Shown here one piece after another: positions 14,299-18,252 of a stretch of DNA of 18,252 nucleotides. Position 1 is the first letter of the stretch. Each line of letters begins with the position of its first letter. Made by a program: the position numbers and the translations under genes. The stretch lies in the NCBI GenBank assembly GCA_003555285.1, contig PWGH01000164.1:1-18252 (forward strand). Direction: 5' to 3'. This DNA comes from Thioalkalivibrio sp. Its GTDB lineage: Bacteria; Pseudomonadota; Gammaproteobacteria; Ectothiorhodospirales; Ectothiorhodospiraceae. The notes under the pieces were generated by a model, which searched no databases, was not told where the DNA came from, and worked only from the letters and a program-made list of their open reading frames with translations.

Positions 14299-16355
14299 CG
14301 GGGGCACTCGCGCCGCTGAGGCCGCCAGGTCGGATTCGCGCCCCCCGAGTTCGCCCAGTGTGTACGAACCCGGCGACGCAAGGCCCGGATGACGTCGCCG
14401 CGGCCGGAGACGCCAGCGTACCGGCACAACGCCGGCCAGTCCTCGAGTTGCCTGACGGCCGCATCCAGCAGCCGGTCCTCCGGTGCCCGACGGGTTTCGA
14501 TCGCCTCGGCCGCATACCAGCGCTGCAGCGCCGGCAGGGCCAGCTCGTACGGATGCCGGGCGTACGCAAAGGCCTGGATGGCATCCGCATCGGCCTGCGG
14601 ATCGGCGACACCGGGCAGGGGCAACGCTCGGGAAACCAGGTCTGCGGTTTCGGCCTCCAGACCGCGCAGGGGCCCGGCACGCCAGACCGGCCAATCCGCA
14701 GCCACCGTCGCCAACAACCGGGCGAGCCCATCACGGGCCGAAGGATCGAGCCCGCAGAGAACCACGGCCGCATGCAGGCCACTGGTGGTCTCCCGACGAA
14801 AGCCGATGCGCAAGAGGCGCAGGCCCGCACGCATCCAGAAGCGCAACAGATCCGGCCGGGCGCCGAAGCTCGCCCCCAACAGCGCGAAGCCCCGATGGCG
14901 GGCATACCGGACCGTCTCCTGCAACACCTGCCGGCCGAGACCATGGCGCTGCCAATCGGGATGGATGGCGATGCGAAGCACACGCAGGCACGCTCGCTGG
15001 GCCAGTGACCGCGCCCCATGGCTGGCCACTACGCAGGGCAGAAAATGGCCCTGCGGGCGCCGCTCACCGGCCCAGACGGCCCGGGCCAGACCTGCGTCCA
15101 GCCCGGGCTCTGCTTGTGCGAGAACCACTCCGAGCAAACCGGTCGTCCCGTGCACGTGCAACAGCCCGATATGCAGTCCGGGGCCGTCGAGCCAACGCTG
15201 CAGATCCGACGGCCGAGTACGGTAATGCGCATCCGACAACAAACCGATGACCGCCGTAAGCCGCGCCTCATCCGTAGCCAGTTGCGCCCCGGACAGCCAC
15301 TGCAGGGCACCATCCGACGCCTGCGGGGTGCGCGGTCCGTCGAGGATCACCGGACACACCCGGGCCTCAAGCAAGAACAGCCGATGAACCCACGCCTCCA
15401 GCGGATCGCCGTCCGGCCAGCGCACGGCTCGCTCCAGTCGATACTCGCGGATGTCATGACCCTGCCGGTCCAGGGCCTCGAGAAAGCGCAGCCGAAAGCC
15501 CCGTCCGCTGCCCTCGAAGCCGGTCGTCGTGGTCGCGAACAGGGTTCTCGGCACCTGCGCTGCCAAGCGCAGCAACACCTGCACCGGCAGGGTCGCCGCC
15601 TCGTCCACCAGCAAGACCCGGGCCTCGAGCGGCTGTTCGAGCCGTTGGTCCGGGGCCTGGTACCGCGCCGACGAAGGTCGCCTCCGGTCCGCCGCCGCGC
15701 CGGTGCCGCGGTTCAGCTCCTGCAGCAGGGGGAGAATCGCGGCCGGATTTGGTGCGGTGATCACCGCACTGGCGGCGTCCGCACTGAACCAGTGGCGCGC
15801 CAGCACGCCCAACAGCGTCGACTTGCCGCGCCCGCGTGGCGCGGTCAGCACGGCACAGGATCCTGGCGGGCGCTGCGGCAGGTCGATGAGTGCCGAAAAG
15901 AGCGTTCGCTGGTCGGCATTCAACCGGCGCTCCGGGTCTTGTGCCACTGGTTCCGGTACGGGCAATGGCGCATCCGCGGGCCACCGTTCGACCGACGGCT
16001 GCGTCAGGCCCACGCGCAGGCGGGCCGCGAAGGGTGTGATGCCCAACGCCGAGAGCAGCACGAGCAGGATGCCGCCGCCACGGACCAACCCCGCGGCAAT
16101 CGCCAGGGCATCACCGGAGATTGCGGGATCGATCTCGAAGACCAGGGCCTCGACCTCGCGGCCCAGCCAGTGCGCGGTCTGCGCCGGCCGTGCCCCGGGG
16201 ACTCCCTCGGGACGCCGGTCACCGAACCAGGCCACGGCATGCGTCCGCTGCAGGTCCCTGAGCCAAGCCGCTGCGCGCGCGTGCGCCCACGTCGAATCCG
16301 CCAACACCAACAGCCGCCGCGGATATTGCCATTGGGGACGCAGGGGCATGACCAT
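14295..16355 (-). CDS. tmcA: tRNA(Met) cytidine acetyltransferase TmcA
   Basis: This 686-aa enzyme makes N4-acetylcytidine at C34 of elongator tRNA-Met, using ATP and acetyl-CoA; E. coli TmcA is 671 aa. An N-terminal DUF1726-like part is followed by a helicase-type ATPase with Walker A PRGRGKST (Lys178) and a DEAA box in LLVDEAATLP. TTTTGFEGSGRGF matches the TmcA TTTVQGYEGTGRGF block. The GNAT domain has VLRIAIHPDWQRHGLGR with GLG at 472-474 for acetyl-CoA binding, and a C-terminal RNA-binding tail follows. An in-frame TTG at 16364 and ATGs at 16355 and 16349 compete; I choose 16355, with a weak AGG upstream. The ABC exporter follows with a 4-base overlap. Confidence 0.92.
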   Translation of the reverse strand: MVMPLRPQWQYPRRLLVLADSTWAHARAAAWLRDLQRTHAVAWFGDRRPEGVPGARPAQTAHWLGREVEALVFEIDPAISGDALAIAAGLVRGGGILLVLLSALGITPFAARLRVGLTQPSVERWPADAPLPVPEPVAQDPERRLNADQRTLFSALIDLPQRPPGSCAVLTAPRGRGKSTLLGVLARHWFSADAASAVITAPNPAAILPLLQELNRGTGAAADRRRPSSARYQAPDQRLEQPLEARVLLVDEAATLPVQVLLRLAAQVPRTLFATTTTGFEGSGRGFRLRFLEALDRQGHDIREYRLERAVRWPDGDPLEAWVHRLFLLEARVCPVILDGPRTPQASDGALQWLSGAQLATDEARLTAVIGLLSDAHYRTRPSDLQRWLDGPGLHIGLLHVHGTTGLLGVVLAQAEPGLDAGLARAVWAGERRPQGHFLPCVVASHGARSLAQRACLRVLRIAIHPDWQRHGLGRQVLQETVRYARHRGFALLGASFGARPDLLRFWMRAGLRLLRIGFRRETTSGLHAAVVLCGLDPSARDGLARLLATVAADWPVWRAGPLRGLEAETADLVSRALPLPGVADPQADADAIQAFAYARHPYELALPALQRWYAAEAIETRRAPEDRLLDAAVRQLEDWPALCRYAGVSGRGDVIRALRRRVRTHWANSGGANPTWRPQRRECPR

Positions 16356-16444
16356 GGCTGGCAACCTAACAACCGCGCGCCGCGGTCAGCTGCGGCCGGT
16401 GACGGAGTCCGGCTCCGTACAAGACCGGAAGCAACAAGGCATGA

Positions 16445-16474
16445 TTGGCGTTCCTCCGAAGGCAAGGGTATAGT
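16445..16474 (+). promoter_or_regulatory. Likely sigma-70 promoter of the cold-shock gene
   Basis: TTGGCG (16445-16450, 4 of 6 to TTGACA) is followed by an 18-base spacer and TATAGT (16469-16474, 5 of 6 to TATAAT). Transcription would begin near 16481 and give a 5' leader of about 110 bases before the ATG at 16592, as is typical of cspA-type mRNAs. It lies in the region upstream of both tmcA and the cold-shock gene. Confidence 0.6.
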
Positions 16475-16479
16475 ATGGC

Positions 16480-16591
16480 CGTGAGAGACCGCCGACCCAG
16501 ATTCGCCGATGGCCTCTGCTCCAGCAGCCGCTTACGCTGATCTGCCGTCGCTGAGTTTCTCACTTTGTTTTCTCTTTAAGTAACGAGGTCG
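16480..16591 (+). promoter_or_regulatory. Long 5' leader of the cold-shock gene
   Basis: If the promoter is correct, about 110 bases of untranslated RNA precede the start codon. The distal part is pyrimidine-rich (16555-16578, with runs of T) and then contains cgagg just before the ATG. In cspA of E. coli a long leader folds as a thermosensor and slows decay after cold shock. No cold-box sequence was identified here, so temperature sensing is inferred from leader length only. Confidence 0.4.
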
Positions 16592-16801
16592 ATGGTTGTG
16601 AATACTGGCGTAGTGAAGTGGTTCAATGAAAGTAAGGGTTTCGGGTTCATCACCCCTGATGATGGAGGAAAGGATGTCTTCGTGCATTTTTCCGCCATCG
16701 AAGGAGGCGGTTTCAAGACCCTGGCAGAAGGCCAGAAGGTCTCCTTCGAAATCCAGCAGACCCCCAAGGGGCTTGCCGCAGGTGCGGTAACGCCCATCTG
16801 A
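16592..16801 (+). CDS. Cold-shock protein, CspA family
   Basis: This 69-aa single-domain RNA/DNA-binding protein is a normal length for CspA-like proteins. RNP1 is KGFGFI (residues 15-20) and RNP2 is VFVHF (29-33), with VKWFN (8-12) before them and a C-terminal [10 protein letters not shown]. It melts RNA secondary structure as a chaperone in the cytoplasm. The ATG at 16592 gives a rather short Shine-Dalgarno spacing (GAGG at 16585-16588); a GTG at 16598 would have a better spacing and is an alternative start. A clear intrinsic terminator follows about 40 bases downstream, so it is monocistronic. Confidence 0.93.
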   Translation: MVVNTGVVKWFNESKGFGFITPDDGGKDVFVHFSAIEGGGFKTLAEGQKVSFEIQQTPKGLAAGAVTPI

Positions 16802-16840
16802 GGCCACTGCACGGTACCGGGGACCAACCCTGGACCTAGT

Positions 16841-16867
16841 GAGCCGCCCTCCGGGGCGGCTTTTTTT
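16841..16867 (+). terminator. Intrinsic terminator of the cold-shock gene
   Basis: A 7-bp GC stem, gccgccc (16843-16849) with gggcggc (16854-16860), surrounds a four-base loop tccg. It is extended by an A-T pair and followed by seven T (16861-16867). It is an ideal rho-independent terminator for the plus-strand cold-shock gene. Confidence 0.93.
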
Positions 16868-17062
16868 GGCCGGCAGGATGGCCGCGGCCGGATGGGCCAG
16901 CATTGCGGGTCGACCGGCCCGAGTGGCCCCGGCAGCAGCCCCGCATCGACGCCAGCATGAGCCCATCCCGATTCGAACGGATCTGTCCACTCGGGAAGCG
17001 GGTCAGCCTGACGGCCGCCCTGCCGAGGAAAATGTCTTGGGTCACGGGGATGGAACACTGAT
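16868..17062. other. Intergenic stretch between csp and glnA terminators
   Basis: I see no gene with support. Reading frames here are short and have no recognisable domain. One tRNA T-loop-like string, gattcgaac, occurs near 16970 but lacks an acceptor stem and anticodon arm. Confidence 0.5.
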
Positions 17063-17099
17063 AAAAAAGGCCGGACTGCTTGGCGATCGCAGGCCGGCC
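17063..17099 (-). terminator. Intrinsic terminator of glnA
   Basis: On the minus strand an 11-bp stem with one mismatch (17069-17079 with 17089-17099) encloses a nine-base loop and is followed by six T (complement of 17063-17068). It starts about 20 bases after the glnA stop codon, as expected for a rho-independent terminator. Confidence 0.9.
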
Positions 17100-17119
17100 C
17101 GGCTGACTTGCGAGAAGAC

Positions 17120-18252
17120 TTACAAGCTGTAGTACATATCAAACTCGACCGGATGGGTAGTCATACGCATCCGGGTGACCTCTTCCATCTTCAAGCTGAT
17201 GTAGGCGTCGATCATATCCTCGGTGAAGACGCCCCCGGCCAGCAGGAAGGCCCGGTCCTTGTCGAGTTCTTCCAGCGCCTGGTCCAGGGCATGACACACC
17301 TGCGGGATGTTCTTTTCCTCTTCCGGCGGCAGGTCGTACAGGTTCTTGTCCATCGCGTCGCCGGGATGGATCTTGTTCTGGATGCCGTCGAGGCCGGCCA
17401 TCAGCATCGCGGCGAAGGCCAGATAGGGGTTCGCGGTGGAGTCCGGGAAACGGACCTCGATGCGGCGGCCCTTGGGGCTCATCACGAAGGGAATCCGGAT
17501 CGAGGCGGAACGGTTTCGGGCCGAGTAGGCGAGCATCACCGGGGCCTCGAAACCGGGCACCAGACGCTTGTAGCTGTTGGTCGAGGCATTGGTGAACGCA
17601 TTCAACGCCCGAGCATGCTTGATGATCCCGCCGATGTAGTAGAGCGCGGTCTCGGACAGTCCGCCATAGAGATCGCCGCTGAACAGGTTCGTGCCGCCCT
17701 TGGACAGGGACATGTGCACGTGCATGCCGGAGCCGTTGTCGCCGACGATCGGCTTGGGCATGAAGGTCGCGGTCTTGCCGTGCACGTGAGACACGTTCTG
17801 GACCACGTACTTGAGGATCTGCACCTCGTCGGCCTTGCGGGTCAGGGTCGCCGCACCGACGCCGATCTCGCACTGGCCGGCGGTCGCGACCTCGTGGTGA
17901 TGGACCTCGGTGTGGATGCCCATCTCGGTCATCACTTCGCACATGGTCGAACGAATATCGTGCAGGCTGTCCACTGGCGGCACCGGAAAATAGCCGCCTT
18001 TCACCGTCGGACGATGGCCGATGTTGCCGTCCTCGTAGACCTTCTCGGAGTTCCACGAGGCCTCGTTGGAGTCCACCCGGCAGTAGGAACCGGACAGCGA
18101 AGACCCCCACTTCACGTCATCGAAGATGAAGAATTCGTTCTCGGGGCCGAACAACGCCGAGTCCGCGATCCCGGTCGAGGACAGATAGGCTTCGGCGCGC
18201 TGAGCGAGCGAACGCGGGCAGCGGTCATAGCCCTGCATGGTGGCCGGCTCGA
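17120..18252 (-). CDS. glnA: Glutamine synthetase type I (GlnA), 5' end outside window
   Basis: The window holds the C-terminal part of GSI, about 377 residues out of roughly 469; the first ~110 residues lie beyond 18252. The reading frame stays open to the edge with EPAT before MQGYDR, exactly as in E. coli GlnA, so the internal Met at 18238 is not the start. The enzyme makes glutamine from glutamate, ammonia and ATP as a dodecamer in the cytoplasm. [27 protein letters not shown], and NRSASIRIP are visible catalytic and ammonia/glutamate-site blocks. [10 protein letters not shown] carries the Tyr (E. coli Tyr397) that GlnE adenylylates, so the protein is the regulated GSI-beta form. A strong terminator lies just downstream; its promoter and any ntr sites are outside the window. 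Confidence 0.97.
   Translation of the reverse strand, partial: EPATMQGYDRCPRSLAQRAEAYLSSTGIADSALFGPENEFFIFDDVKWGSSLSGSYCRVDSNEASWNSEKVYEDGNIGHRPTVKGGYFPVPPVDSLHDIRSTMCEVMTEMGIHTEVHHHEVATAGQCEIGVGAATLTRKADEVQILKYVVQNVSHVHGKTATFMPKPIVGDNGSGMHVHMSLSKGGTNLFSGDLYGGLSETALYYIGGIIKHARALNAFTNASTNSYKRLVPGFEAPVMLAYSARNRSASIRIPFVMSPKGRRIEVRFPDSTANPYLAFAAMLMAGLDGIQNKIHPGDAMDKNLYDLPPEEEKNIPQVCHALDQALEELDKDRAFLLAGGVFTEDMIDAYISLKMEEVTRMRMTTHPVEFDMYYSL

Noticed and set aside
14299..14694. N-terminal extension of the ABC exporter frame
   Set aside because: It overlaps tmcA coding sequence and has shadow-like composition; the ATGA overlap gives a natural start.
16961..16990. T-loop-like string (gattcgaac / complement GTTCGAATC) suggesting a tRNA
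   Set aside because: Only the T arm is suggestive, and its stem has a mismatch; no matching acceptor stem, D arm or anticodon arm fits about 70 bases away on either strand.

Overview
The window is GC-rich, densely coding proteobacterial chromosome. The gene content points to a gammaproteobacterium: Cca of the long bifunctional nucleotidyltransferase/HD type, TmcA, Uup, an adenylylatable GlnA, and a PCMT-family gene next to tolC. Codon use and gene order would fit a Chromatiales/Ectothiorhodospiraceae-like lineage, but that placement is inference. There are no rRNA or tRNA genes, CRISPR arrays, phage genes, transposases or integrases.

Layout. Positions 1-184 hold a perfect 29-bp inverted repeat followed by a short 9-bp tandem repeat. 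A Sad/YneI-type succinate-semialdehyde dehydrogenase (minus strand, 185-1552) is divergent from an NDUFA9-like NAD(P)-binding protein. That gene is followed by cca (multifunctional CCA-tRNA nucleotidyltransferase). A long plus-strand block comes next: a PCMT-family methyltransferase, tolC, an isochorismatase-family hydrolase, an unrecognised P-loop NTPase, a MetA-family homoserine acyltransferase, an MFS transporter and the ABC-F protein Uup. tolC, the hydrolase, the P-loop gene and metA overlap or nearly touch, so they look like one transcription unit. On the minus strand, tmcA (tRNA-Met ac4C34 synthesis) overlaps an MsbA/LmrA-type ABC exporter by ATGA. A small cold-shock protein with a long 5' leader and a clear intrinsic terminator follows. 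The window ends in the C-terminal three quarters of glnA (minus strand), which also has a clear terminator.

How the genes work together. Most are housekeeping: tRNA maturation and modification (cca, tmcA), ribosome-associated ABC-F (uup), nitrogen assimilation (glnA), methionine entry (metA) and outer-membrane export (tolC). I see no dedicated multi-gene novel system. The points most worth a second look are: (i) the P-loop NTPase of unknown role coupled to a MetA whose known acyl-CoA-specificity position carries Thr rather than Gly or Glu; (ii) the 29-bp perfect inverted repeat with nested palindromes; and (iii) the tolC upstream region, with duplicated TATAAA boxes, 13-bp direct repeats and a sigma-54-like -24/-12 element.
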